DNA from: Paraburkholderia azotifigens
Lineage (GTDB): Bacteria > Pseudomonadota > Gammaproteobacteria > Burkholderiales > Burkholderiaceae
Length of the DNA: 64,000 bases
Assembly (NCBI RefSeq): GCF_007995085.1
Contig: NZ_VOQS01000005.1
Location: forward strand, 1 to 64,000
Reading direction: 5' to 3'
Position 1 is the first letter of the stretch, and every line of letters starts with the position of its first letter. The position numbers and the translations under genes were made by a program. Shown in pieces: positions 9,771 through 18,568 of the stretch. Under the pieces are notes generated by a model. That model was not told where the DNA came from. It saw only the letters and a program-made list of their open reading frames with translations, and made no database searches.

Positions 9771-10546
9771 CCTTCGCCCTTACCGCAGATTCCCACACGA
9801 GCATCTTCACGTCGTTGGCGGCCGGCTTCGGCTCCTAGTGCGACGCTACGAAGTTCGCTGCCATGTGTCGAGGACTGCCACGCTCAAGCGAGGTTCGCGT
9901 AGAGAGTGTCGAGAGTTTTTTGCAAACGGCATGAGCAGATATGTGCACCTTCAAACTAACAATAACGGCCAGGCATGAAGTTTACTTAAGCTTGCATCCC
10001 TACCTTTTGAATCGTTACGCAGTAACGAACTACGAAAATCGGTGCTACAGCGCACAGCAAATGGCAAATAGCAGCGACAAATTTAACGGGCGGCATCCGG
10101 ACGTTTGAGGTGGTACTTATGTGAGGAAAAATTGGACAGGCGGGACGGAAAAGTGACCGGCGCATGGAATCGCCGGCCAAAAGGGTTCCGGGAATTCCGA
10201 GGGCCCATTAGTCCAGGAACCTGAGAGTCTCGCAGTATGCCATATCAGTATGAAGAAAAACTTAAGATTGCCTTTGTTTTCGGTGAGAAACCCGGATAGA
10301 AGGTGAGATCTTAGAGAGTTCGGCCTTTCTTGCAGTCTTCTTATTGGAATCGGACATCTTGCGGAAAGAGGAGAACCACCTCTACATTGGGTAATGGCTG
10401 GAGGAACTATGTCTTAAGCGTTGTTCCTTGACGCATAACGCCCGACTCTTGGTCATGTCTTTCGAATCCCTCGCTCTAAAAAATATGCGAAAGTAGAACG
10501 TTCGCGTCGGCCGGCGCGAATCTTTGATTATGAAAGGAGTTACGCG
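9771..10546. other. Gap between chemoreceptor relic and peroxiredoxin-like gene
   Basis: No gene is recognised. A minus-strand frame at 9986-10180 (64 codons) ends with a hydrophobic stretch, but I cannot assign it. The region just before 10547 contains AAGGAG, which serves the next gene. Confidence 0.35.
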
Positions 10547-11083
10547 ATGCTTTTCCCTCGTCAGACGGCACCTGCGCTTGTCGTTGATACCCTGGACCAT
10601 GGTTCGTTCGATCTCGCCTCGGAAGTGCCCGGGCGAATGACGCTGATTTGTTTTTATCGCGGGCTTCATTGTCCCACCTGTGCAATGTATCTAAGGGAGC
10701 TGGAACGACTCACGCCAGAATTCGCTGAGCGAGGCATTACGACGATTGCCATCAGTTCCGATAGCGAACCTCGCGCGAGAGAGATGCAGAAAAAGGTTGC
10801 GGCTAACAGCTTGCGCATCGGTTATGGTCTACCGCTGACGGAAGCCCGAAAATGGGGACTTTATATCTCCACATCTCGTGGCAAATCGTCCATCGGGGTC
10901 GATGAACCTGAAATGTTCTCCGAACCCGGCTTGTACCTGCTACGTCCGGACCGGACGATTTACTATCTTTCGGTCCAGTCCATGCCGTTCGTGCGCCCCA
11001 ATTTTAAGGAGCTACTGCAGGCTCTCGATTTCGCGATTCAGCATGACTACCCGGCACGCGGCGAGTACACAGGCGACCTTTAA
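10547..11083 (+). CDS. Peroxiredoxin-like (AhpC/TSA, thioredoxin fold) protein
   Basis: A 178-residue cytoplasmic protein with no signal peptide. The start ATG 10547 follows AAGGAG. The thioredoxin-fold strand LICFYRGLHCPTCAMYLREL carries a CPTC pair at the position of the peroxidatic cysteine, followed by LERLTPEFAERGITTIAISS. This pattern fits AhpC/TSA-like redoxins that reduce peroxides or act as thiol oxidoreductases. EPGLYLLRPDRTIYYLSVQS forms the later core strands. It stands alone between non-coding gaps. A 10-bp inverted repeat follows the stop. A fragment of a related gene lies at 39032-39220. Confidence 0.82.
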   Translation: MLFPRQTAPALVVDTLDHGSFDLASEVPGRMTLICFYRGLHCPTCAMYLRELERLTPEFAERGITTIAISSDSEPRAREMQKKVAANSLRIGYGLPLTEARKWGLYISTSRGKSSIGVDEPEMFSEPGLYLLRPDRTIYYLSVQSMPFVRPNFKELLQALDFAIQHDYPARGEYTGDL

Positions 11084-11585
11084 GCCCGTTTTGTGATGCA
11101 TTGAGCGTTGTCCATGAAGGGCGAGCGCTCAATGCGCAGCTAGAACCTCCCTAGGAATGGCCCGCAGTCTGCAGTGTGCACCATCGCGAGTGTGCACGAC
11201 GTGTGTACGCAGTGCGATCGTCGTGCGCGGTCGCGAGACACGGAGCCGATGATCGCCTTGAAGACGCTTTTCTGCCCAGACTTGATGGCTGCAGTGTCAC
11301 AGGTCGCCTCCGAGAGTTGACGCCAACCGGCATGGCCGTTCGCATCGGCATCTGAAAGGTGCCGTTGGTAACGGCGAAAACACCGTAGGCCGTCAGTGGG
11401 ACCACCGTTACTGTTGCGTACAGACTTGCAGCATCGAGCTAACGCTCACGAATGATCTCGGTGAGAGACTTTAAGCTACAAGCCGGCATCGAGACGCCAA
11501 ATCTGCTGCTAACCAATCCGTGTTCCTTGCAGGAAGCCGTCCGCTGGTCATATGCGGCGGTCGCCACTGCTCGAAGCGGTGTGTT
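11084..11585. other. Gap with a 10-bp inverted repeat
   Basis: The arms GCATTGAGCG (11098-11107) and CGCTCAATGC (11126-11135) are perfectly complementary with an 18-base loop. They start 15 bases after the peroxiredoxin stop. No T run follows, so a terminator role is uncertain. No gene is recognised in the rest of the gap. Confidence 0.4.
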
Positions 11586-12290
11586 CTACGAGCGGCTTGG
11601 GATATCGATAGCCTTCGCAACGGCTGGGCGCGCGAGGAACGCCTCGAATGCACGCGTCACGTGCGGGAAATCGGCGATGCCGACCAGGTCTCCAGCTTCG
11701 TAGAAACCGACGAGATTGCGCACCCACGGAAACGTAGCCATGTCGGCAATCGTATATGCGTCTCCCATGATCCAAGTGCGGTCGGCGAGGCGCTGATTGA
11801 GCACGTTTAGCAAGCGCCGCGACTCGGCAACGTAGCGGTCGCGCGGGCGTTTGTCCTCATAGTCCTTTCCGGCGAACTTGTTGAAGAACCCGATCTGACC
11901 GAACATCGGGCCGATTCCACCCATCTGGAACATCAGCCATTGAATCGTCTCATAACGTCCTGCCGCGTCAGCCGGGATGAACTGCATGGCCTTGTCGGCC
12001 AGATAGATCAAGATGGCGCCTGATTCGAAGAGGGCGAGTGGCTTGCCACCCGGCCCTGCCGGATCGAGGATTGCCGGAATCTTGTTGTTGGGATTGAGCG
12101 AAAGAAATTCGGGCGACATCTGATCATTCGTATCGAAGCGCACTAGATGCGGTTCGTACGGTAGCCCGGTCTCCTCAAGCATCACCGAGACCTTGATACC
12201 GTTTGGCGTGGGTAGCGAATACAGTTGGATGCGCTCGGGATGCTGCGCGGGCCATTTGCGCGTGATCGGGAAGGCGGAAAGATCGTTCAT
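11586..12290 (-). CDS. Glutathione S-transferase family protein (YfcG/Ure2-like)
   Basis: A 234-residue two-domain protein. The N-terminal thioredoxin-like domain (about residues 18-105) begins IQLYSLPTPNGIKVSVMLEE and contains NPNNKIPAILDPAG and the glutathione-binding LFESGAILIYLADK. The C-terminal helical domain carries RRLLNVLNQRLADRTWIMGD and YTIADMATFPWV, the usual N-capping box region. TPNG at the active-site position, without a cysteine, matches the disulfide-reductase type typified by YfcG and YghU. It would act on glutathione disulfide or glutathione conjugates in the cytoplasm. It is transcribed alone, downstream of and in the same direction as the MocR gene but separated from it by about 190 bases. 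Confidence 0.88.
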   Translation of the reverse strand: MNDLSAFPITRKWPAQHPERIQLYSLPTPNGIKVSVMLEETGLPYEPHLVRFDTNDQMSPEFLSLNPNNKIPAILDPAGPGGKPLALFESGAILIYLADKAMQFIPADAAGRYETIQWLMFQMGGIGPMFGQIGFFNKFAGKDYEDKRPRDRYVAESRRLLNVLNQRLADRTWIMGDAYTIADMATFPWVRNLVGFYEAGDLVGIADFPHVTRAFEAFLARPAVAKAIDIPSRS

Positions 12291-12480
12291 CGGTGTACTC
12301 GCCCAAAAGAGCAGTGTTTATGCGAGGATGGATGGCTGTATGTTGCGGTCGCATGGTCGGTGGCGTACCGCGCTTCGTGAGCCGTTTGTAGAGATAGACG
12401 GCTACCAAGTTTGTATCTTGCAGGGCGATGGCCCAGAAGCACAGAGCCAAAAATCGCTTCATTTAATAGGCCGCCAGACC

Positions 12481-13914
12481 TCACATGAGTTTCAGTATGC
12501 GCCGTCCGAATTTTTCAGCAGTGCTTTCGGAGTCGATATTAGTAAAGCCGAGTAGCAGGGCCGGTTCTACCTGTCTACCGATGCTCCAGTCGCTTAAGGC
12601 TTGCGCATACATACCGTGACTGCGTATTCGTTCGGCGAGGGAACGATCAGAGCCGCCGCGCCGCATGCGAAGTACCAGGTGCATTCCTCCTGGCTGCGGT
12701 TCAATCCGCATGTGCGCGCCGAGGATTCGCTCAAGGCCGGTCGCCGCCGCCTTCCTGCGCTCGCCATATAACTTGCGCATACGCTGAATATGGCGGGCAA
12801 AATGACCTTCCGTCAAGAATTCGGTAACTATAGCCTGCGTAAGTTGCGGACCGCCGCCGGAAAAGATCTGGCTGACGTACTCGAAACGTTCTATTTCTGT
12901 TTTGGGCACGACAAGATATGCCAGTCGAATACCTGGAAACAGGACCTTACTGAACGTGCCGGCATAGAGCACACGCCCGTGTCGATCGAGGCTTTTGAGC
13001 GCTGGGAGCGGACGGCTTACGTACCGGTACTCCCCGTCGTAATCGTCTTCTACAATCCACGCCTTGTTTTGTGACGCCCATTCGAGCAGTGCTAGGCGCC
13101 TCGGTAGAGACAACGACATGCAAAGGGGACTCTGATGCGCAGGCGTAACAATGGCAGCACGCGCATGTGACGCTGTGGCAATTCCCTGTGCGACGATCAT
13201 CCCTTCCTCGTCTACGGGGACGGGCGCGGGCGAAATGTTTGTGCATTGCAACAGCAATCGGGTGGGCGGAAAGCCGGGATCTTCGACCCATACACAATCG
13301 TCTGGCTTCAGGAGCGCATGAACGATCAACTCCAATGTGTTGCGATACCCAGAGGTGACGAATATTTGTGAGGGAGAACAGTCGATGCCACGTGCGAGTT
13401 GAAGGTACGTGGCGATCGCAGTGCGCAACGCGGCCAGACCATGTGCGGCGGGGTAGGCCATGTCGGCTATCTGCGCGGCTCGTATGCAACGCGCCCCCAA
13501 GCGGGTCCACAGCCTTCGCGGAAAGGCGTCTAATGCCGGGATTCCCATCTGGAGCGGTAGAAGCGAAACCGGGCGAATGTTCAACGTACCGGGCGCGTAA
13601 GCGAGCGGATCTCCGGGATCTCCGGGAGTTGCTGGCGCCGACAACGGCGGCTTTATGCCGGGCGCTACAAAAGTGCCCGCCTGCCCGCGAGGCTGGAAGT
13701 AGCCCTCCGCAATCAACGTAGAGTAGGCCGCCTCAACGGTTCCCCTGGACAAGCCCAACTCTGTGGCCAACGCGCGAGCCGACGGCACTCTGTCGCCGGG
13801 CGCAAGGCGGCCATCGGCGATCGCATTGCGAAACCGGACGTAGACTTGCCGGTAGAAGGGTTCCTTAGAAGTCGCATCCGGTGCAGATAAAGTGCCAGTT
13901 TTCGTGCAAATCAT
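12481..13914 (-). CDS. MocR-type regulator: GntR HTH plus aminotransferase fold
   Basis: A 477-residue protein. Residues about 20-85 form a GntR winged helix (YRQVYVRFRNAIADGRLAPG, then VPSARALATELGLSRGTVEA). The rest is a fold-type I aminotransferase domain with AAHGLAALRTAIATYLQLAR, VWVEDPGFPPTRLLLQ and IVEDDYDGEYRY. The pyridoxal-phosphate lysine motif is YAGTFSKVLFPGIRLAYLV. Such proteins sense pyridoxal phosphate or an amine ligand and control nearby genes. A PNPOx-family gene diverges from it only about 100 bases away, which makes that gene and shared B6 metabolism the most likely target. This inference rests on gene order. It is intact and full length. Confidence 0.9.
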   Translation of the reverse strand: MICTKTGTLSAPDATSKEPFYRQVYVRFRNAIADGRLAPGDRVPSARALATELGLSRGTVEAAYSTLIAEGYFQPRGQAGTFVAPGIKPPLSAPATPGDPGDPLAYAPGTLNIRPVSLLPLQMGIPALDAFPRRLWTRLGARCIRAAQIADMAYPAAHGLAALRTAIATYLQLARGIDCSPSQIFVTSGYRNTLELIVHALLKPDDCVWVEDPGFPPTRLLLQCTNISPAPVPVDEEGMIVAQGIATASHARAAIVTPAHQSPLCMSLSLPRRLALLEWASQNKAWIVEDDYDGEYRYVSRPLPALKSLDRHGRVLYAGTFSKVLFPGIRLAYLVVPKTEIERFEYVSQIFSGGGPQLTQAIVTEFLTEGHFARHIQRMRKLYGERRKAAATGLERILGAHMRIEPQPGGMHLVLRMRRGGSDRSLAERIRSHGMYAQALSDWSIGRQVEPALLLGFTNIDSESTAEKFGRRILKLM

Positions 13915-14011
13915 GGCCTGGTGAGTGCTCGGAGTCTTGGCTCTATGCGATATGCCATCAAGTCCATAGTATAAGCCTTGGTGGCACTCCGCCGCTGGTA
14001 CTTAGGAGCCT

Positions 14012-14494
14012 ATGATGCCGATTCTTACTGCCGAGATGCTCGACATAATCCAGCGCACGATCCTTTCGTTCGTCGCGACAATAAACAAAGACGGATCGCC
14101 GAACCTCTCGCCGAAGGCGTCGCTTATCGCGCACAACGACGCACTGTTTTTCGCGGATATCGCCTCGCCTCAAACTATCAAAAATATCCTGCGTAATCCG
14201 GAAATTTCTATCAATGTGGTCGATGTTTTCTCCCGGCGGGGGTACCGCTTCAACGGAAGGGCAACTGTGTTGCCGGTCGGGGATGTCGATCGGGATTTCG
14301 TCGCTGAATGGGTTTGGCGGACGAATGGCCGGGATTATCCGGTTGATCACGTCGTCCGGATCGATGTGCGTGAGGCGTTACCACTGTTGTCGCCCGCCTA
14401 CCGCTTTGGAGCGGGAGTTTCAGAAAAAGGGCTTCGAGAAACATACATGGCGAAATACGGTGTCGAGAAACAGAATCAGAGCGCGCTGGAGTAA
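14012..14494 (+). CDS. Pyridoxamine 5'-phosphate oxidase family flavoprotein
   Basis: A 160-residue split-barrel protein. ATG 14012 or ATG 14015 could be the start; AGGAG at 14003-14010 favours the second slightly. The core begins LTAEMLDIIQRTILSFVATI, then NKDGSPNLSPKASLIAHNDA and LFFADIASPQTIKNILRNPE, the usual FMN-binding arrangement of general stress/PNPOx-like proteins. It is shorter than true PdxH and lacks its C-terminal dimer extension, so it is probably not the housekeeping enzyme. It is divergent from a MocR regulator, which suggests MocR control. A strong hairpin follows the stop. Confidence 0.82.
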   Translation: MMPILTAEMLDIIQRTILSFVATINKDGSPNLSPKASLIAHNDALFFADIASPQTIKNILRNPEISINVVDVFSRRGYRFNGRATVLPVGDVDRDFVAEWVWRTNGRDYPVDHVVRIDVREALPLLSPAYRFGAGVSEKGLRETYMAKYGVEKQNQSALE

Positions 14495-14531
14495 GGAAGA
14501 CCGCGAACGACTTGGAGGCTCAGTCTGCGAC

Positions 14532-14553
14532 AAACCGGCCATCCGGCCGGTTT
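14532..14553 (+). terminator. Hairpin downstream of PNPOx gene
   Basis: A perfect 9-bp stem AAACCGGCC (14532-14540) and GGCCGGTTT (14545-14553) with loop ATCC lies 37 bases after the stop. Only three T residues are present and they are part of the stem, so it is a weaker terminator than the one at 5375. Confidence 0.45.
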
Positions 14554-14649
14554 GCTGACACTGGAGACCGGCAAGCGCCGTTGACGTTCTTAATTTCCTC
14601 TTTGGCACGAGGGACGAACATCAGTCGCCGAAATCTTACGGGCGAATCA

Positions 14650-14657
14650 CATGTACA
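14650..14657. repeat. 8-bp target site duplication, left copy
   Basis: CATGTACA directly abuts the left inverted repeat of the IS66 element. The identical octamer occurs at 17135-17142 after the right inverted repeat. An 8-bp duplication is characteristic of IS66-family insertion. Confidence 0.95.
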
Positions 14658-14692
14658 GTAAGCGCGCAGCAAACCCATCTTGACGAATTGGG

Positions 14693-16273
14693 CTAGGCGG
14701 CGATCAACGTTGGCTGCCAGCGATGCGGCAGCAATGCTGAGATGTCGCTGGCCTTATGGGTCGGCAGCCGCGTGAGGACGTCCTTCAGGTAGGCGTGCGG
14801 TTCGTGCCCGTTAAGTTGTGCCGACCGTATTAGGCTCATGACTGCGGCAGCGCGCTGGCCTGCTCGTAGTGAGCCCGCGAACAACCAGTTGGCCCTGCCG
14901 AGGGCCCATGGACGGATCTGGTTTTCGACCCAGTTGTTATCAATGGGCACGAGCCCATCGTCGAGATAGCGCGTGAGCGCCTCCCAGCGTTTGAGACTGT
15001 AATCCAGCGCTTTCGCAATCGCCGAGCCCTCCGAAACCAGCTTTCGTTGTACCACCATCCATTCGTAAAAGGCGTCGCACACCGGTTTGGCAAGACTCTG
15101 ACGTCGCCTTCGGCGTGCTTCGGCATCCAGCATGGCCGCGTCGCGTTCGATTTCGTAAAGCCTGGCGAAGTAAGGCAGAGCCTGCCCGGCGATCTGGCTG
15201 CTGTGATTGGCGTGCAGATCGAAGAACTTGCGCCTCGCGTGCGCAGCACAGCCAATTTCAGTGATGCCTTGCTGGAATCCTGCCTTGTACCCGCTGTAAT
15301 CGTCGCAAACCAGCTTGCCCTGCCAGCCGGCAAGGAAGGTGCGGGCGTGTTCGCCCGCACGACTGTTGGCGAAGTCATAGACCACGCCGCGCAGTGTGCT
15401 GAACTGCGCCGGTGTATACGCCCAGAGGTAGGCCCTGTGTGTCTTGCCCGAGCCAGGGCTGAGCATCTGCACCGGCGTCTCGTCTGCGTGCAGCACACCC
15501 TGTTGCAGGATTTCCTGATGGAGCGCATCGACCAGCGGCTGAAGTTGCATACCGCACGCACCGACCCACGCACCCAGTGTCGAGCGCGGTATCGCGAGCC
15601 CCGCGCGCGCAAAGATCTGTTCCTGACGATACAGGGGTAAGTGATCCGCGTATTTGTTGACCAGCACCGACGCCAGCAGTCCCGTGGTGGGGATGCCCTT
15701 GTCGATGACGTGTGCGGGCACCGGTGCCTGAATCAGCGTTTCGCAGTTCTTGCACACCCACTTCCCACGGATATGCCGCTCAACGGTGAAGACGCCTGGC
15801 GTGTAATCCAGCTTCTCGCTGATGTCCTCGCCAATCCGTACACGCTCGCAGCCACACTGGCACATCCTGCTATCGGGCTCGTGAAGGATCTCTGTGCGCG
15901 GCAGCTGTGCTGGCAGCGCTGTGCGTTTAGGCTGCTGGCGCGACGGGTCGGTGGGGGTGTCCGGCTTAAGCTGCTCGAGTTCCAGTTCGATGGCGACCAG
16001 ATCCGCGTCGATCGCTTCATCCAGCAGGTTCATCTGCTCGCTGCCCAGCTGTTCGCTGCGCCGGCCGAACTGCTGGCGCTTCAGGATCGAGATCTCATGA
16101 GTCAGCTGGTCGATACGGGTCTGCCGGTAATGCAGTTCCCGTTCCTTCTCGTCGACCTCCCGGGTCTTGTCCTGAAGCTCCCGCTCTCTCTCCTGGACCT
16201 GGGCAATCAGCTGCTCTGCAAGCGTGCGCAACTGTTCCGGGCTGAGGGCGTTGAGATCGGCGGGCAGGTTCAT
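14693..16273 (-). CDS. tnpC: IS66 transposase TnpC
   Basis: The DDE transposase of the element, 526 residues from ATG 16273 (MNLPADLNALSPEQLRTLAE). An upstream ATG at 16315 is possible but would not add family sequence. Order: an N-terminal coiled coil (QVQERERELQDKTREVDEKE), then ILKRQQFGRRSEQLGSEQ, then the zinc-finger region CQCGCERV and GKWVCKNCETL. The DDE catalytic core follows: LHADETPVQML, KLVCDDYSGYKAG and the glutamate in NNWVENQIRPWALGRANWLF. All three acidic positions are visible. The frame is intact. Confidence 0.95.
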   Translation of the reverse strand: MNLPADLNALSPEQLRTLAEQLIAQVQERERELQDKTREVDEKERELHYRQTRIDQLTHEISILKRQQFGRRSEQLGSEQMNLLDEAIDADLVAIELELEQLKPDTPTDPSRQQPKRTALPAQLPRTEILHEPDSRMCQCGCERVRIGEDISEKLDYTPGVFTVERHIRGKWVCKNCETLIQAPVPAHVIDKGIPTTGLLASVLVNKYADHLPLYRQEQIFARAGLAIPRSTLGAWVGACGMQLQPLVDALHQEILQQGVLHADETPVQMLSPGSGKTHRAYLWAYTPAQFSTLRGVVYDFANSRAGEHARTFLAGWQGKLVCDDYSGYKAGFQQGITEIGCAAHARRKFFDLHANHSSQIAGQALPYFARLYEIERDAAMLDAEARRRRRQSLAKPVCDAFYEWMVVQRKLVSEGSAIAKALDYSLKRWEALTRYLDDGLVPIDNNWVENQIRPWALGRANWLFAGSLRAGQRAAAVMSLIRSAQLNGHEPHAYLKDVLTRLPTHKASDISALLPHRWQPTLIAA

Positions 16274-16336
16274 GCAGGCCAGTCTGCCAGAACCCCAGAC
16301 ACCGTGGAAGCGCAACAGTTTACGTCCCTGCTGGCC

Positions 16337-16684
16337 TCATACGACGCGGATCACACCGTTCGGGCCGATACGCTGCCACGGCAAGCCCACCACAAGACCT
16401 GCGAGTTGTTCCTGCGTGAGCGCATGATGCTTCGGTTCGCTACCAGAGTGAGGCCACACGAACTGCCCCTCGTTCAGCCGTCGCGATGCCAGCCAGATGC
16501 CGATACCGTCGTGGATCAGCACCTTCAGGCGGTTGGCCCGCCGGTTGGCGAACAGGTAAGCATGGTGCGGATGCGCAGCACCAAATACCTTGACGACACG
16601 CGCCAGTGCCGTATCGAAGCCGGCGCGCATGTCCAGCGGATCGACCGCCAGCCACGCCTCATCGATGCGGATCACGCGAGCCAC
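16337..16684 (-). CDS. tnpB: IS66 accessory protein TnpB (Orf2)
   Basis: A 115-residue IS66 Orf2 protein. It carries the family core AWLAVDPLDMRAGFDTALAR and then HPHHAYLFANRRANRLKVLI, followed by HDGIGIWLASRRLNEGQFVW. It is needed with TnpA and TnpC for IS66 transposition, though its biochemical role is unclear. Its start overlaps the end of tnpA by 13 bases, which suggests translational coupling. It is unrelated to the RuvC nuclease TnpB of IS607 found elsewhere in this window. Confidence 0.93.
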   Translation of the reverse strand: MARVIRIDEAWLAVDPLDMRAGFDTALARVVKVFGAAHPHHAYLFANRRANRLKVLIHDGIGIWLASRRLNEGQFVWPHSGSEPKHHALTQEQLAGLVVGLPWQRIGPNGVIRVV

Positions 16685-17055
16685 TCACGCAGCCAGGCGG
16701 CGCAATGTGCTGCCTCTGATGTCGGCCAGCTAACCGTTATCGACTGATCTCCACGATGAATCTCGATGCGGATCTCAGACGATTGTGGACTTGGGGTTGT
16801 CAATGCCACTGGCACAAAGGCTGGCAGCGACGGTGGTGTGGCCGGCGGGCGGCCCAACGGTCTTCTGGGAAGTCGACCTTCTGCCTGATCGATCCAGCGT
16901 CGAAGCAAATTCGCATTAAGCCTGTGTTCCAGCGCGACCGCCGCAACCGATACGCCGACTCCCTGACAGGTCGCTACAACCTTGGCCTTGAACTCCTCGC
17001 TGTAGCGTTGACGACGACGACGCTCCGGGAGTGATTCCGATTCGATAGTATTCAC
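16672..17055 (-). CDS. tnpA: IS66 accessory protein TnpA (Orf1)
   Basis: A 127-residue protein with an N-terminal helix-turn-helix (RRRRQRYSEEFKAKVVATCQ, then GVGVSVAAVALEHRLNANLL and RRWIDQAEG), as in IS3/IS66 OrfA proteins. A proline-rich middle and a small C-terminal domain (EIRIEIHRGDQSITVSWP) follow. It is the first gene of the element, reading inward from the right inverted repeat. Intact. Confidence 0.93.
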   Translation of the reverse strand: MNTIESESLPERRRRQRYSEEFKAKVVATCQGVGVSVAAVALEHRLNANLLRRWIDQAEGRLPRRPLGRPPATPPSLPAFVPVALTTPSPQSSEIRIEIHRGDQSITVSWPTSEAAHCAAWLREWLA

Positions 17056-17134
17056 GTGTCCGCTTATTCGTTAAGTGGACACGATACTCCCAAGCGCTAC
17101 AGCCAGACTCAAGATGGGTTTGCCGAGCGCTTAC

Positions 17135-17142
17135 CATGTACA
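17135..17142. repeat. 8-bp target site duplication, right copy
   Basis: CATGTACA, identical to 14650-14657. It contains the ATG start codon of the following gene (17136), so the insertion copied the start codon to both sides. Confidence 0.95.
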
Positions 17143-17411
17143 GAAAGTACCCCTATAAAGGTTTTGAAGTAACCGTAGACCTGGAGTCCGTCTGGGCAGC
17201 AACGGGCGGCGCGGTCCCGTCGCTGCCCATTGGCTTTGTTGCAAAGGTGAGCATCGGAGGGAAGGGGATGCCAAACTCGCTCACGCTTCCTATTCACGTG
17301 ACAAACGACAACGAAAAACCGTTCGGAACGGAAGCGGCTGCGCTCATGGCGGGGTTCAGCGCCGCGCAACGAATTATTGACCGTACATGCTGTCAGGCTG
17401 ATCGTGGTTGA
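17136..17411 (+). CDS. Small conserved-type protein, promoter separated by IS66
   Basis: A 91-residue soluble protein (MYRKYPYKGFEVTVDLESVW, later IGFVAKVSIGGKGMPNSLTL and GTEAAALMAGFSAAQRIIDR). It resembles the small acidic accessory proteins common in Burkholderia genomes whose function is unknown; I do not assign a domain with certainty. Its ATG is inside the IS66 target duplication, so its original upstream DNA now lies 2.5 kb away, before 14650. Expression would depend on a promoter in or at the end of the element. The coding sequence itself is intact. Confidence 0.6.
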   Translation: MYRKYPYKGFEVTVDLESVWAATGGAVPSLPIGFVAKVSIGGKGMPNSLTLPIHVTNDNEKPFGTEAAALMAGFSAAQRIIDRTCCQADRG

Positions 17412-17745
17412 CGCTGTTGCCAAAGGCTCTTTAGCCTCGGCTAACCGTCGAGTGGCTAACCATAACGACTTCTTGCGGTCGTGTGTCGGCAACCCTCCTG
17501 ACACATGCTGTGCGTGTGACTCCTTCGCGCGGCGGCGCTACGGGCGTCGCCAACGACCAAACCCGCATATGACCACCACGAAATGCGGATTGTTCAGCTC
17601 ACTAAGCTCTGCATGATGTGATGATACGAATGAGCATTCTTTTGGCTCGGGACAGACTGGTGAGAGGCATCGATGGGGCATACAGTGGAATCTCCTGATA
17701 CGACGCGCGAACGCGCTTCGTCGATATAGGCAAAAGGTGATCCGT
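17412..17745. other. Gap before DUF2798 gene
   Basis: No gene is recognised. The end of the gap carries CAAAAGG, which serves as ribosome binding site for the next gene. Confidence 0.4.
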
Positions 17746-17970
17746 ATGCTGAAGATCTCATCTCGTTATACTCATTTCGTTTTTGGTGTTCTTCAAGCGG
17801 GGCTGACCAGTGCTATCGCGGCCGCGATTGCGAGCATTTCGTTTCTCAAAGGCGGCATGTTTGTATCGCATTGGCTGACCTCATGGGGAATATCGTGGCT
17901 GACCATGCTTCCCCTGGTCGTAACTGCTGCCCCGTTCATTCGAAAGCTCGCGGAGCGAATCGCAAATTGA
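17746..17970 (+). CDS. DUF2798 small membrane protein
   Basis: A 74-residue protein with two membrane helices, the first FGVLQAGLTSAIAAAIASIS, the second ISWLTMLPLVVTAAPFIRKL. The phrases RYTHFVFGVLQ and FVSHWLTSWGISW match the DUF2798 pattern. ATG 17746 is preferred over GTG 17737 because AAAAGG lies at a good distance. Function unknown. It stands alone next to a TnpB relic on the opposite strand. Confidence 0.78.
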   Translation: MLKISSRYTHFVFGVLQAGLTSAIAAAIASISFLKGGMFVSHWLTSWGISWLTMLPLVVTAAPFIRKLAERIAN

Positions 17971-18089
17971 AGTGTCCTTGCGCTGAGTTCCGGGTTGCGC
18001 TGATATGCGCAGTGAAGACAGAGCCTTGTTGTTCAAGGTCTGACATTCCACCACAAAAATAGGTGCTGTCGCCTATGTCGCGTTGATGA

Positions 18090-18300
18090 CATGCACTACT
18101 TGTCAGACGGGCGCATTCTCTTATTTCGTGTCTCTTGCAACGCTTCGAGCCGCGCACGCCGGGATGGTCCTTCTCGTACTGCAGCGTCATCCGGGACAGG
18201 CTCCAGACTGGGGCGTGCAAGCATTTCGCCGTCCGTGCGTCGACAAGCGCCGGAGCGTCCACGTTGCCGATGAAGATTGCGGCGAAGTCGTTCAATTAGC
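18090..18300 (-). pseudogene. IS607/IS605-type TnpB relic (central part)
   Basis: On the minus strand one frame reads FIGNVDAPALVDARTAKCLH and then SLSRMTLQYE, matching the better preserved copies at 21.5 kb (FIGNVHASALVRTRMAKSV) and 60.9 kb (FIGNVNTSALTSTRMAKSVL). KKARVRAMQG upstream in another frame, extending to about 18370, is also TnpB-like. Only a small, frameshifted internal piece survives. Confidence 0.65.
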
Positions 18301-18568
18301 GCCTTGAAGGTCGTAGCTGATTTTACCAGCGGTGCCATGCTCCCTTGCATGGCACGTACACGCGCTTTCTTTCTTGCGAAATGAAGAGCCGCGATAAGCC
18401 GCCTTGGCCGAGTCAAGGAGCTCACGGAAAATCCCGTCGAGGCGCGAACATGCTGCAGGTACATCTCGCTGATGGGATTGAGCGTGTCGAGGGTCCAACT
18501 TTTTGCCGATTTGCTTTTCCCGGCAGGGAAGTTTGTTTTCGCGGGCCGTGGTCCCGCGAGACAATAGT

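Larger units (their letters stand above)
14658..17134 (-). mobile_element. Complete IS66-family insertion sequence (2477 bp)
   Basis: The ends are inverted repeats. The left begins GTAAGCGC at 14658; the right is its complement ending at 17134. Both continue with GCAAACCCATCTTGA after two or three mismatches. Three genes, tnpA, tnpB and tnpC, lie on the minus strand in the classic order with all frames open. The 8-bp CATGTACA flanks both ends. All the parts needed for transposition are present, so this is a recent insertion. It lies on the start codon of the small gene at 17136. Confidence 0.96.

Noticed and set aside
9986..10180. Minus-strand frame of 64 codons with a hydrophobic end
   Set aside because: No ribosome binding site, no recognised family and no conserved context.
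11098..11135. Inverted repeat as a certain terminator for the peroxiredoxin-like gene
   Set aside because: The stem is perfect, but the loop is 18 bases and no T run follows, so it is listed only as an inverted repeat.
15641..16747. Plus-strand open frame of 368 codons across the IS66 element
   Set aside because: Antisense to tnpC and tnpB of the element; no protein family resemblance.
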